A stretch of 64,000 bases of DNA from Sinomonas atrocyanea. Lineage in GTDB: Bacteria > Actinomycetota > Actinomycetes > Actinomycetales > Micrococcaceae. The stretch spans positions 124,001 through 188,000 of the forward strand of contig NZ_JAUSTE010000002.1 of NCBI RefSeq assembly GCF_030812675.1, in the 5' to 3' direction. The notes under the pieces were generated by a model, which saw only the letters and a program-made list of their open reading frames with translations, ran no database searches and had not been told where the DNA came from. Of the stretch, positions 8,306-17,391 are shown piece after piece. The position numbers were made by a program, and so were the translations under genes. The stretch's first letter is position 1; each line of letters starts with the position of its first letter.

Positions 8306-8482
8306 ATGGCACATGAGCCGCTCGAATTGGCCTTTGCCTTCTTCGAAGCGTCCCAGAAGGAGGGCACCAGCTCCGCCGAGATCGCGGGATGCCTCGAGCA
8401 GGCGCGCACCACGGCGCTGCTGAGCATCGCCGAAAGCCTTGCCGTCATCGCGGCGGCAACGGTGGAGGAACCGACCAGCTGA
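8306..8482 (+). CDS. Small hypothetical protein (58 aa)
   Basis: A short acidic reading frame, MAHEPLELAFAFFEASQKEG at the start, rich in Ala and Glu and predicted helical (LEQARTTALLSIAESLAVIA). It has no membrane segment or Cys. A GAAGGGA ribosome-binding-like sequence lies nine bases upstream. I do not recognise a family. The composition and the start signal favour a real gene, but only protein-level conservation would settle it. It stands alone between an oxidoreductase and a Tyr/Gln-rich membrane protein. Confidence 0.55.
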   Translation: MAHEPLELAFAFFEASQKEGTSSAEIAGCLEQARTTALLSIAESLAVIAAATVEEPTS

Positions 8483-8651
8483 CCGCGGCCCTGCGCGGGC
8501 TGACCGTGCAGCAGGGCCGCCGCGCGCGGCACGCCCTCACTGACATCAGGGAGGGGTGCCGGGCCGGTGCCCTCTGGCGCTACAGTGGGGTCAACGCGGC
8601 GGGGGCGCGTAGCCGTTCCCCCGTCGGGCCACCTTCAACGATTGGACCCGC

Positions 8652-9524
8652 ATGAGCACGCCCCCTGTCCCGCCGAACGGCGCCGAGCAGCACCACGGGG
8701 ATCAGCAGCCCGGGCCCGAGCAGGCTGGCCAGGGACAGGCAGGGCAGCGACCGGGGCAGGGCCAGCCGGGACGGCCCGCGCCGAAGTACGGACAGTACGC
8801 TCCCGGATACGGGGAGGCGCAGCAGCAGGCGCCAGCGTACGGCCAGCAGCAGCCCCCAACGTACGGCCAGCAGCAGCCGCCGGCCTACGGACAACAGCAA
8901 CCGCCGGCCTACGGCCAGGCGTGGCAGCAGCCGGGTGCCCCGGGCTACGGAGCCCCGGGCTACGGGCCTCAGGGGTACGGCGCCCCTGGCTACGGCCCCC
9001 AGGGCTATGGCACCCCCGCCCCCGGCCCGGACGCCCAGCGCACGGCGGTGCGCCGGGCCTCCCTGCTGATCTTCATCACGGCGGCCGCCGAGGTCGTCAT
9101 CGGCCTCTTCGCCACGCTTGTCACCCTCAACACGCCGACGTCCGCCCTACGGACCCTCTTCAACGACGCCGGCGGCGCCTCGTCCGGCATCACCTTCGAG
9201 CAGTTCCGCCAGATCATCAGCACGTTCGTGTGGCTCGCCCTGGCAGGAGTCGTGGTCAACGCCGTCGTGCTCGTGCTGTGCGGGGTCTTCCTGATGCGCG
9301 GGCGGAAGTGGGCCCGGACCCTCGGCACCGTCTTCCTCTGCCTCACCCTCGGCGCCTTCCTCGCGGGCGGGGTGTTCTCCCTCATCACGATCGGCCTCGC
9401 AGTCGCATCGATCGTGCTCCTGTTCAGGCCCGCGGTGACGGCCTTCCTCACCGCCCAGAACCAGTTCGCCAATCCCTACACGCCCCCGAAGGGACCGACC
9501 TTCGGCAATCCCTACGGACAGTGA
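8652..9524 (+). CDS. Gln/Pro/Tyr-rich tail membrane protein
   Basis: A 290-residue protein in two parts. Residues 1-125 are disordered and repetitive: three and a half copies of an 8-residue unit YGQQQPPA (about residues 63-90) and two copies of APGYGPQGYG (about 97-118). Residues 135-265 hold four hydrophobic segments. Such N-terminal low-complexity plus four-helix proteins are common in actinobacteria and resemble DUF4064/DUF4870-like membrane proteins, with no known role. The next gene has the same design and starts five bases after this stop, so the two are co-transcribed. Confidence 0.85.
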   Translation: MSTPPVPPNGAEQHHGDQQPGPEQAGQGQAGQRPGQGQPGRPAPKYGQYAPGYGEAQQQAPAYGQQQPPTYGQQQPPAYGQQQPPAYGQAWQQPGAPGYGAPGYGPQGYGAPGYGPQGYGTPAPGPDAQRTAVRRASLLIFITAAAEVVIGLFATLVTLNTPTSALRTLFNDAGGASSGITFEQFRQIISTFVWLALAGVVVNAVVLVLCGVFLMRGRKWARTLGTVFLCLTLGAFLAGGVFSLITIGLAVASIVLLFRPAVTAFLTAQNQFANPYTPPKGPTFGNPYGQ

Positions 9525-9528
9525 CGCC

Positions 9529-10236
9529 ATGAGCCAGCAGCCCACGCCGCCCCCGTACCAGCCCGGTCCGCCGGCATACCAGCCGGGCCCCCCGGCCTAC
9601 CAGGGCGCGCCGCAGCCCGGCGGAGCGCCCGCCTACGGTCCTCCCCCACCCCAGGGCTCATACCAGGGGCCGTGGCCGAGCCAGCTGCCCAGCGGCTCCT
9701 TCCCTGGAATGCCGGCCGTCGGGATCGCGCGGCCGCTCACCATCACCCTCGCCGCCTGGTTCCTCGTCGCGAGCTCCATCGCGCCGCTGGCCGGCATCCC
9801 GGCGATCCTCGACTGGATGGGCACCTACATGCACACCAGCCTGATGCAGGCCACCACCCGGGCCAACAGGGCCAACGCGGCCGCCTTCGCCAGCCAGTTC
9901 ACGGCCATCATGACCCCCGCCCTGTGGGTCTCCGCCCTCGTCGGGGTGGCCGTCACCGTGCTGATCGCGCTCGGGATCCGGGCCGGGATGAACTGGGTGC
10001 GGATCCTGCTCACGGTGTTCGCGGGCCTCTCGGTCCTCGGCTATGTCAGCAACCTTGCGCTCTCCGCGGTTCTGCCCACCGCGGGCGCCTTCCCGATGCC
10101 GGCCTTCGTCTACGTCCTCTCGTTCCTCTCGGGGGCGCTGTACATCGCCGCAGCGGTGCTCACGTGGCTGCGGCCCTCGAGCCAGTACATCGCCGCCCGC
10201 CGGGCAGCGAAGCTCGGCGGCGGCTACCTCCGCTGA
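9529..10236 (+). CDS. Pro/Tyr-rich tail membrane protein, partner of the preceding gene
   Basis: A 235-residue protein: residues 1-60 carry a Pro/Tyr-rich tail with repeats of YQPGPPA, followed by four membrane segments (about residues 65-90, 125-150, 160-180, 195-215). The layout matches the gene immediately upstream, and the pair probably arose by duplication of a common architecture, although the membrane parts are too diverged to align confidently by eye. ATG at 9529 is four bases after the upstream stop. Function unknown. Confidence 0.85.
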   Translation: MSQQPTPPPYQPGPPAYQPGPPAYQGAPQPGGAPAYGPPPPQGSYQGPWPSQLPSGSFPGMPAVGIARPLTITLAAWFLVASSIAPLAGIPAILDWMGTYMHTSLMQATTRANRANAAAFASQFTAIMTPALWVSALVGVAVTVLIALGIRAGMNWVRILLTVFAGLSVLGYVSNLALSAVLPTAGAFPMPAFVYVLSFLSGALYIAAAVLTWLRPSSQYIAARRAAKLGGGYLR

Positions 10237-10275
10237 CCCTCCGGGCCCAGCGGGCGCTGGCGCACGACGGCGGCC

Positions 10276-10290
10276 CCCGCCTCAGGCGGG
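10276..10290. terminator. Hairpin at the convergent 3' ends of the membrane protein and rex
   Basis: CCCGCC-TCA-GGCGGG: a 6-bp stem with 3-base loop, overlapping the rex stop codon at 10282-10284. Could end both convergent transcripts. No T-run. Confidence 0.35.
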
Positions 10291-11040
10291 CTGCCCGCCC
10301 GGGTGCGGAACGTCGTCGTACGACGGATCGGGGTCCGAAGGCGTGCCCGTCTCCCCGCCTGCCTCTCCGCGCTGGGCGTGGTAGGCGAGGATCTGGAGCT
10401 CGGTGGCCATGTCCACCTTCCGCAGCGTCACCCCGGGCGGGACCTGCAGGATGGTGGGCGCAAAGCTGAGGATGCTGCGGACGCCCACGGCGACCACGCG
10501 GTCGCACACCTCCTGGGCCACGGACGCCGGGAGGGCGAGGACGGCCATGTTCGCGCGGGTGCGCTGGAAGACAGCCTCCAGGTTGGCGGCGTCGGAGATG
10601 CGGAGCCAACCGATCTCGTTGCCGATGATCTGCGGGTCGGTGTCGAGCAGCGCGACGACGTCGAAGCCGCGTGTACCGAAGCCGCCGTACCTGGCCAGGG
10701 CGCGGCCGAGGTTGCCGGCGCCCACGATCGCGACGCGCCAGTCGCGCGTCAGGCCGAGGGCCACGGAGAGGTGCTGGCGGAGGTTCTCGACCTCGTACCC
10801 CACGCCGCGGGTGCCATAGGAGCCGAGCTGCGAGAGGTCCTTGCGCAGGGTCGCGGAGCTGACCCCGGACGCCTCGGCGAGCGCATCCGAGGAGACCCGG
10901 TCCACCCCGTCCGCGAGGAACGAGTTGAGGGCACGCAGGTAGACGGTCAGGCGGGAGACGACCGCGGGCGGCAGCTGCTTCCCGTCGGTCGCGGGCGCGG
11001 CGCCTCGGCTTCCCGACTGGGACCGTCCTGCCACTGCCAC
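10282..11040 (-). CDS. rex: Redox-sensing transcriptional repressor Rex
   Basis: Rex senses the NADH/NAD+ ratio and represses fermentative and respiratory genes when NADH is low. The 252-residue protein has the N-terminal winged helix with the recognition region SGVSSATLRKDLSQLGSYGTRG (about residues 58-79), the Rossmann motif VAIVGAGNLGRAL (about 103-115), and the C-terminal domain-swap helix region LRKVDMATELQILAYH. The start is a GTG at 11040 preceded by GAGGGA; a GTG two codons later is possible. No TTGTGAA-type Rex operator was seen in the nearby promoter regions. Confidence 0.95.
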   Translation of the reverse strand: MAVAGRSQSGSRGAAPATDGKQLPPAVVSRLTVYLRALNSFLADGVDRVSSDALAEASGVSSATLRKDLSQLGSYGTRGVGYEVENLRQHLSVALGLTRDWRVAIVGAGNLGRALARYGGFGTRGFDVVALLDTDPQIIGNEIGWLRISDAANLEAVFQRTRANMAVLALPASVAQEVCDRVVAVGVRSILSFAPTILQVPPGVTLRKVDMATELQILAYHAQRGEAGGETGTPSDPDPSYDDVPHPGGQPA

Positions 11041-11186
11041 CTCATTCCCTCGCGGGCCACGCGCGTGCGCGCTCTACGCTCGGACGCCGCCGTCGCGGCG
11101 GCCCCATTCACTCTAGGACCGGGGCGCCCCGGGCACCAAAAGGGCCGCCGCCCTCCGCCGCCGGGCCGTCCGCCGCGCGCCGGCGG

Positions 11187-11441
11187 TCAGCCCTGACGGG
11201 ACGCATCGACGGTGCGCCGCAGCCGGGCCTCGTTGATCCGCCAGAAATCCCGCTGGACGCCGTCCACGAGCACCACCGGCACCTCCTCGGCGAACCGGTC
11301 GCGCAGGACGGGGTCGTCGTCGATGCTGCGCTCCTCCCAGCCGAGGCCGGCGTCCGACGCCACCCGTCCGACCACGTCCCTGGCCTCTTCGCACAGGTGG
11401 CACTGGCTCTTCGTCACGAGAACGATCTCGGGGATGCGCAT
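11187..11441 (-). CDS. Glutaredoxin-like protein
   Basis: An 84-residue thioredoxin-fold protein of the glutaredoxin/DUF836 type. It has the redox motif CHLC at residues 14-17 (KSQCHLCEEA) and the cis-Pro region VPVVLVDG near residue 55. The conserved GlnArgAspPheTrp segment (QRDFWRI) takes the place of the usual glutathione-binding loop, so it may work with mycothiol or another thiol, which is inference. It lies between rex (same strand) and a divergently transcribed HAD phosphatase, an arrangement also seen in mycobacteria. Confidence 0.88.
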   Translation of the reverse strand: MRIPEIVLVTKSQCHLCEEARDVVGRVASDAGLGWEERSIDDDPVLRDRFAEEVPVVLVDGVQRDFWRINEARLRRTVDASRQG

Positions 11442-11495
11442 GCCTCCACGGTAGCGCGCGGCTGTGGCCGAGCTGTGAATCGCTAGACTCGGACC

Positions 11496-12305
11496 ATGCC
11501 CGCAGAGAAGAAGGCGCTGGATCCAGCGCGCCCGGCGCCCGTGGGGCGCCAGGTCGAGGCGGCCTTCTTCGACGTGGACAACACCCTCATGAAGGGCGCC
11601 AGCCTCTTCCACGTGGCCCGCAAGATGTACGAGCGCGGCGCCTTCACCCTGCGCGACGCGGCCGGGTTCGCCTGGAAGCACCTCGCGTTCCTGTTCCGCG
11701 GCGAGAGCCTCGAGGATGTCCGCTCCATCGAGGCCTCCGCGCTGGCGCTCGGCGCCGGGATCCTCGCGGTCGACGTCGAGACGATCGGCCACGAGGTCTA
11801 CGACGAGTTCATCGAGTCGCGCATCTGGCCGGGCACCAAGGCCCTCGCCGAGCAGCACCTGCGCGTGGGCCGGCGGGTGTGGCTTGTGACGGCGACGCCC
11901 ATCGAGGTTGCCACCGTGATCGCCGACAGGCTGGGGCTCACCGGGGCGCTGGGAACCGTGGGCGAGATCGAGGACGGCGCCTACACCGGCCGCCTGGTGG
12001 GCGAGATCCTGCATGGGAAGGCCAAGGCCGCGGCGGCCTCAGAGCTCGCCGAGCGGGAGGGCCTCGACCTCGAGCGCTGCTGGGCCTACTCGGACTCGCA
12101 CAACGACATCCCGCTGCTGACGCTCGTGGGGCACCCCGTGGCCATCAACCCCGACGCGCGGCTGCGTTCGCACGCGAACGCGCACAACTGGCCCATCTAC
12201 GACTTCCGCGCCGGGCGCCGGGCCGCCACGCTCGGGCTCAAGGCCGCCACCGTCGGCGGCGCGCTGTACGGGCTCTGGCGCGGCTACGCCCGCTTCCGCC
12301 GCTAG
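11496..12305 (+). CDS. HAD-IB family hydrolase (SerB-like phosphatase)
   Basis: A 269-residue phosphatase of HAD subfamily IB. The nucleophile motif is FFDVDNTLM with Asp26 and Asp28; motif II is WLVTATP near residue 130; motif III/IV is YSDSHNDIPLL near residue 195. These define the SerB-like group, which includes phosphoserine phosphatases and lipid phosphatases, and the substrate cannot be chosen between them. The C-terminal tail (AALGLKAATVGGALYGLWRG-like) is mildly hydrophobic and could touch the membrane. No clear Shine-Dalgarno; the ATG at 11496 is close to the expected promoter, so leaderless translation is possible. Confidence 0.9.
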   Translation: MPAEKKALDPARPAPVGRQVEAAFFDVDNTLMKGASLFHVARKMYERGAFTLRDAAGFAWKHLAFLFRGESLEDVRSIEASALALGAGILAVDVETIGHEVYDEFIESRIWPGTKALAEQHLRVGRRVWLVTATPIEVATVIADRLGLTGALGTVGEIEDGAYTGRLVGEILHGKAKAAAASELAEREGLDLERCWAYSDSHNDIPLLTLVGHPVAINPDARLRSHANAHNWPIYDFRAGRRAATLGLKAATVGGALYGLWRGYARFRR

Positions 12306-12363
12306 CCCGAACTCACCCCGTGCGCGCGAGGTCACCCGCGGGAAGAACGTGGCCCGGACGCAC

Positions 12364-12398
12364 GTGAGGCCCGCTCCCACGGAGGGAACGGGCCTCAC
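12364..12398. terminator. Bidirectional terminator between HAD phosphatase and bS22
   Basis: Perfect 10-bp inverted repeat GTGAGGCCCG / CGGGCCTCAC with a 15-base loop, placed between the convergent 3' ends of the HAD phosphatase and the bS22 gene. It can serve both strands. There is no long T-tract. Confidence 0.65.
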
Positions 12399-12428
12399 CC
12401 ACCATCGCCCCTCAAGGGGGCGGCGCGC

Positions 12429-12527
12429 CTACTTCTTGTTGCGGCGCTGGTGACGAGTCTTGCGAAGCAGCTTGCGGTGCTTCTTCTTGGCCATGCGCTT
12501 GCGGCGCTTCTTGATAACCGAACCCAT
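12429..12527 (-). CDS. Small ribosomal protein bS22 (AURKAIP1/COX24 domain, 32 aa)
   Basis: The frame encodes 32 residues beginning [20 protein letters not shown] and ending RRNKK; more than half are Lys or Arg. This is the actinobacterial short protein carrying the AURKAIP1/COX24 domain, identified as bS22 in mycobacterial ribosome structures. It is easy to miss because of its length. It follows the excisionase-like HTH gene on the same strand, the same neighbour pair as in Mycobacterium (HTH then bS22). A spaced AAGGAA lies upstream of the start. Confidence 0.93.
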   Translation of the reverse strand: MGSVIKKRRKRMAKKKHRKLLRKTRHQRRNKK

Positions 12528-12646
12528 GAAAAGTTCCTTACCGTAGTTGGTGCCCCGGGCTGCTGGCCGGGTCGCGCGCAAGGGCGCCGTTCAACCAACT
12601 GCTGGTGACGTGACGTGAAACGTTCCTGAACAGGATACCGTACGCG

Positions 12647-12850
12647 TCAGGCCGACTCGGTCCTGCCGTCCACGACCGAGTTCTTCAGGTACTGCTCGAC
12701 CGCCGCCTCGGGAACCCGGTAGGAGCGGCCGAAGCGCACGGCAGGCATCTCCCCCGAGTGCACCAGACGGTAGACCGTCATCTTCGACACCCGCATCATC
12801 TCCGCGACCTCAGCGACTGTGAGGAACCGCGACGAGGAGAAATCAGACAT
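12647..12850 (-). CDS. Excisionase-family helix-turn-helix protein
   Basis: A 67-residue MerR-like/excisionase HTH: FLTVAEVAEMMRVSKMTVYR forms the helix-turn-helix and MPAVRFGRSYRVPEAAVEQYL the wing and recognition end. Despite the family name it is not a phage marker here: the same gene stands before bS22 in many actinobacteria (chromosomal BldC-like regulators are close relatives). It starts 10 bases after the DAHP synthase stop, so it is probably co-transcribed with it and shares its leader control. Confidence 0.9.
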   Translation of the reverse strand: MSDFSSSRFLTVAEVAEMMRVSKMTVYRLVHSGEMPAVRFGRSYRVPEAAVEQYLKNSVVDGRTESA

Positions 12851-12860
12851 ACAAACAACT

Positions 12861-14006
<1,146 letters not shown>

Positions 14007-14066
14007 GGGGTCCTGTCCTTCATCTGCAGGCCCCGCGGGGTCCAGAGCCTGCCGTTGGTATGGCAA

Positions 14067-14094
14067 AGGGCAAGGACCGTGAGGTCCCTGCCCT
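14067..14094 (-). terminator. Attenuator hairpin in the DAHP synthase leader
   Basis: On the minus strand AGGGCAGGGACC-TCAC-GGTCCTTGCCCT forms a 12-bp stem with one G.U pair and a 4-base loop, followed by TTTGCC. It lies between the leader peptide stop (14124) and the DAHP synthase start (14006). The short T-run makes it a moderate intrinsic terminator at best, as is usual in high-GC genomes. A 12-base segment immediately 5' of it (14095-14106) is complementary to leader codons 10-14. Confidence 0.7.
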
Positions 14095-14123
14095 GTTGGC
14101 TCTGGAAGTCGGTACGCGAAACT

Positions 14124-14177
14124 CTACGCTTGGCCCTCCAGAGCCAACGCAAAATACGCATACCAACGCTTGAACAT
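14124..14177 (-). CDS. Aromatic-rich leader peptide of the DAHP synthase operon
   Basis: A 17-codon frame MFKRWYAYFALALEGQA ends in TAG 118 bases before the DAHP synthase start. Five of its first nine residues are Phe, Trp or Tyr (F2, W5, Y6, Y8, F9), the end products of the pathway. A promoter-like pair TTGGCG (14208-14213) and TAGCCT (14184-14189), spaced 18 bases, would start transcription at the A of this ATG, so the peptide is predicted leaderless. No good Shine-Dalgarno exists. The peptide and the hairpin downstream fit transcription attenuation by ribosome stalling. Not tested. Confidence 0.75.
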   Translation of the reverse strand: MFKRWYAYFALALEGQA

Positions 14178-14183
14178 GCGCTC

Positions 14184-14213
14184 AGGCTAGCCCGTACGGT
14201 CCGCCGTCGCCAA
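14184..14213 (-). promoter_or_regulatory. Predicted promoter of the DAHP synthase leader
   Basis: On the minus strand TTGGCG and TAGCCT are separated by 18 bases, and six bases separate TAGCCT from the leader ATG at 14177. The expected start site falls on that ATG. The hexamers are only fair matches to the housekeeping consensus. Confidence 0.45.
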
Positions 14214-14273
14214 ACGCCGCATCAGGACATGCCGTAATACTCCGAAGTTTCCGGCGCGTCCTGATGCGGCGTT
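14213..14273 (-). terminator. Long inverted repeat after gdhA
   Basis: Perfect 16-bp arms AACGCCGCATCAGGAC (14213-14228) and its complement (14258-14273) around a 29-base centre. The repeat begins 15 bases beyond the gdhA stop, so a terminator for gdhA is the simplest reading. The loop is unusually long and no T-run follows. Its distal arm touches the -35 region predicted for the DAHP synthase leader. Confidence 0.55.
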
Positions 14274-14287
14274 GAGGGGACGGGAGA

Positions 14288-15640
<1,353 letters not shown>

Positions 15641-15795
15641 TCACAGGGGTTGGGGCTCGCGGCCGGCCTTTCCCCACCGACCGCGCTGCCATTCTCGCAC
15701 CGGCCTGGGACGTCCCGAGATTTGACCGTTTCGCGGGCGTTCGTCAAGATGATCGACAGGGCAGCGCCGAGCGCCGCCCTGTGCTCAGGAAAAGG

Positions 15796-15809
15796 GCCGA
15801 CTTCAGTCC
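15796..15809. promoter_or_regulatory. DosR-box-like site upstream of the ANTAR gene
   Basis: GCCGACTTCAGTCC contains the perfect palindrome GACTTCAGTC and matches the core of the DosR consensus GGGACTWWAGTCCC except at the outer bases. It lies 49 bases before the ANTAR gene start. Weak on its own; see the related sites at 17328-19476. Confidence 0.35.
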
Positions 15810-15857
15810 ACGCGGCCGACGCTCCTGCGACGGCCGTGCCCCCGAAGGAGCACACCG

Positions 15858-16580
15858 ATGGCCGCCCGGCCCGAGCCACGTCCCGCCACGCACGACCTTC
15901 TCCACCTGCTGCTGGCGTACTCCGGGCTCGATGCCTTCCTCTCCGCTCTCGCAGAGCGCACGGGCCGCCGGCTCGCCCCGCTGGGCCGCCCCGACGCCGC
16001 GCTGGCCCTCTACCGCCGCAACCGTCCCGTCCTCACGGCCGGGGGCGCCTCCTCGCTCGTCCGGCTCACCCGGGAGCGCCTGGCGGACGACGACGCGTAC
16101 CTCGCCTCCGCGCTCGAGCACTCCCGGTCTGCGTCCGAGGAGCGGCTGCCCGAGGCCTGGGCGTCGGGAATCGCGTGGGGCGTCGACGCTGGGCTGTTCG
16201 TGGCGCCCGTCGCCGCCGGGCCCACGGCCACGGCGGCGCTCGTCCTCGTGGGCACGCCGCCGGCGGGCGCGGCCGCCCGGCGTGCCGCGCTCGCCCTGCT
16301 CGGCCGGGCCCGCAATGAGGCCTCGTGGGCACTGCGGATGGCCGTGCGGCTCGCGGACGAGGCAGACCTCGCGGAGCACCGGGCGCACGCGATGCAGAAC
16401 CGGACCGTCATCGACGTCGCCATCGGAGCGATCATGGCCCAGAGCCGCTGCTCCGCGGACGAGGCCTTCGACGTGCTGCGGCGGGCGTCGAACAACCGCA
16501 ACGTCAAGCTGCACACCGTCGCGGCCGAGCTCGTCCAGCGCATCCATCCGGTGCTGCCGCAGACGGCCTTCGCCGACTGA
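15858..16580 (+). CDS. GAF-ANTAR domain protein
   Basis: A 240-residue protein with a diverged N-terminal GAF-like sensory region (about residues 10-160) and a C-terminal ANTAR RNA-binding domain (about 175-232): AMQNRTVIDVAIGAIMAQSR, then SADEAFDVLRRASNNRNVKL and HTVAAELVQ, which match the ANTAR pattern of Ala, Arg, Ile-x-x-A-x-G-x-[IL]M and Asn-x-Lys-Leu. ANTAR proteins bind tandem hexaloop RNA hairpins and prevent termination. The ligand of the GAF part is unknown. No ANTAR target hairpin pair was recognised nearby. ATG preceded by GAAGGAGCAC. Confidence 0.88.
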   Translation: MAARPEPRPATHDLLHLLLAYSGLDAFLSALAERTGRRLAPLGRPDAALALYRRNRPVLTAGGASSLVRLTRERLADDDAYLASALEHSRSASEERLPEAWASGIAWGVDAGLFVAPVAAGPTATAALVLVGTPPAGAAARRAALALLGRARNEASWALRMAVRLADEADLAEHRAHAMQNRTVIDVAIGAIMAQSRCSADEAFDVLRRASNNRNVKLHTVAAELVQRIHPVLPQTAFAD

Positions 16581-16618
16581 GCTGGCCCGGGCCGGCCCAG
16601 CCCGTCCCCCGGCCGGCC

Positions 16619-17044
16619 TCAGCCCGCCCTGCGCATCCCGGAGGCAAGCAGGGCATCGAGCGAGCTGAACGCCTCGTAGGCAACACGGGCTCCCGGAGCA
16701 TGCGGGAGCGAGCCGAGCCCGGCGTCCTGCTCGAAGCGGCGCTGCGCGGCACGCACCGTGGAACGGGCCGCGTCCGTGTCCCCCGGGTGGCGCAGGAGGC
16801 TGACCACCACGCTCTGCAGCGGCCGCAGCGCCGCCTCGAGCGCCTTGGCCTCGCGCCCGTTGCCGCGGTCCCGTTCGTGCCGGCGCCGCAGGTTGATCAG
16901 GTCCCAGGCCTCGAGCGCGCCGAGGCACGCGGCCTCGGTGCGCGCGCGGCCGTCCGGGGCGCCCTCCAGGACGAGCAGGGTGCGGACGCTCTCCCAGCGG
17001 GCCAGGAGGCCGCGGCGGCGGGGAGTCATGGGCGAGACGCTCAT
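16619..17044 (-). CDS. Hypothetical protein, paralogue of the 18458-19048 product
   Basis: A 141-residue, Arg/Ala/Leu-rich, predicted all-helical soluble protein; no family recognised. It aligns by eye with the C-terminal half of the protein encoded at 18458-19048: ALRPLQSVVVSLLRHPGDTD against ALQSVRGVLQPLTLRPGDLP, then AARSTVRAAQRRFEQD against AARTAVTKARLRLQHN, and the ends YEAFSSLDALLASG against GQAFAALEAFLAPG. The ATG at 17044 overlaps the upstream stop (ATGA), so it forms a two-gene unit with the 87-residue protein. DosR-box-like sites lie at the head of that unit. Confidence 0.75.
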   Translation of the reverse strand: MSVSPMTPRRRGLLARWESVRTLLVLEGAPDGRARTEAACLGALEAWDLINLRRRHERDRGNGREAKALEAALRPLQSVVVSLLRHPGDTDAARSTVRAAQRRFEQDAGLGSLPHAPGARVAYEAFSSLDALLASGMRRAG

Positions 17045-17304
17045 GAGAGCTGCCCTTCCCCGGCTCCCGGGAGGGCCTGTCCACCGGCTTCCGCCTCCCA
17101 GACGCCGTCCCTCCACCGGAGCGATTCGGGTGGCGCGGTTCCCGCCGTCGAGAGCACAGCTTCTGCGACGCCGCCTCCGCGGAGCTGGTTGTCGATCAGC
17201 TGCGAGGCGAGGATGCGGGCGGATTCGGGCGACGCTGCCCGGAACTGGACGGGGTGCGACCAGCGGGACGCAGGATTGATGAACGTGAGCTCGTAGTGCG
17301 GCAT
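17041..17304 (-). CDS. Hypothetical protein (87 aa)
   Basis: A short protein starting MPHYELTFINPASRWSHPVQ. It contains a plausible helix SARILASQLIDNQL, then a beta-rich end with SLRWRDGVWEAE. No known domain recognised. ATG 17304 is preceded by AGGAGAC in good position. Its stop overlaps the start of the 141-residue gene (ATGA), indicating translational coupling. Two DosR-box-like sequences (17328-17339 and 17370-17383) lie in the 87-base gap between this start and the regulator gene, in the expected promoter position. Confidence 0.75.
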   Translation of the reverse strand: MPHYELTFINPASRWSHPVQFRAASPESARILASQLIDNQLRGGGVAEAVLSTAGTAPPESLRWRDGVWEAEAGGQALPGAGEGQLS

Positions 17305-17327
17305 CGTCGGGTCTCCTCTGCACGTGC

Positions 17328-17339
17328 GGGCTTTTAGCC
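17328..17339. promoter_or_regulatory. DosR-box-like palindrome upstream of the 87-aa gene
   Basis: GGGCTTTTAGCC, with the palindrome GGCT-TTT-AGCC, 24 bases before the 87-aa gene start. It shares the GGxCTTTTAG core with the repeats at 18248-18298. Confidence 0.35.
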
Positions 17340-17369
17340 AGCATCTCTGCCCCGTGCGGAGGGTCCACA

Positions 17370-17383
17370 GGGGAAAAGGTCCC
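17370..17383. promoter_or_regulatory. Second DosR-box-like site upstream of the 87-aa gene
   Basis: GGGGAAAAGGTCCC, whose complement GGGACCTTTTCCCC fits the GGGAC...CCC frame of DosR boxes. It lies 66-79 bases before the 87-aa gene start and just beyond the regulator stop. Confidence 0.35.
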
Positions 17384-17391
17384 TGCCCGGC

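Noticed and set aside
12647-12850. Excisionase gene as a sign of a prophage or integrative element
   Set aside because: The gene stands before bS22 in many actinobacteria, and no integrase, attachment site or phage gene is present.
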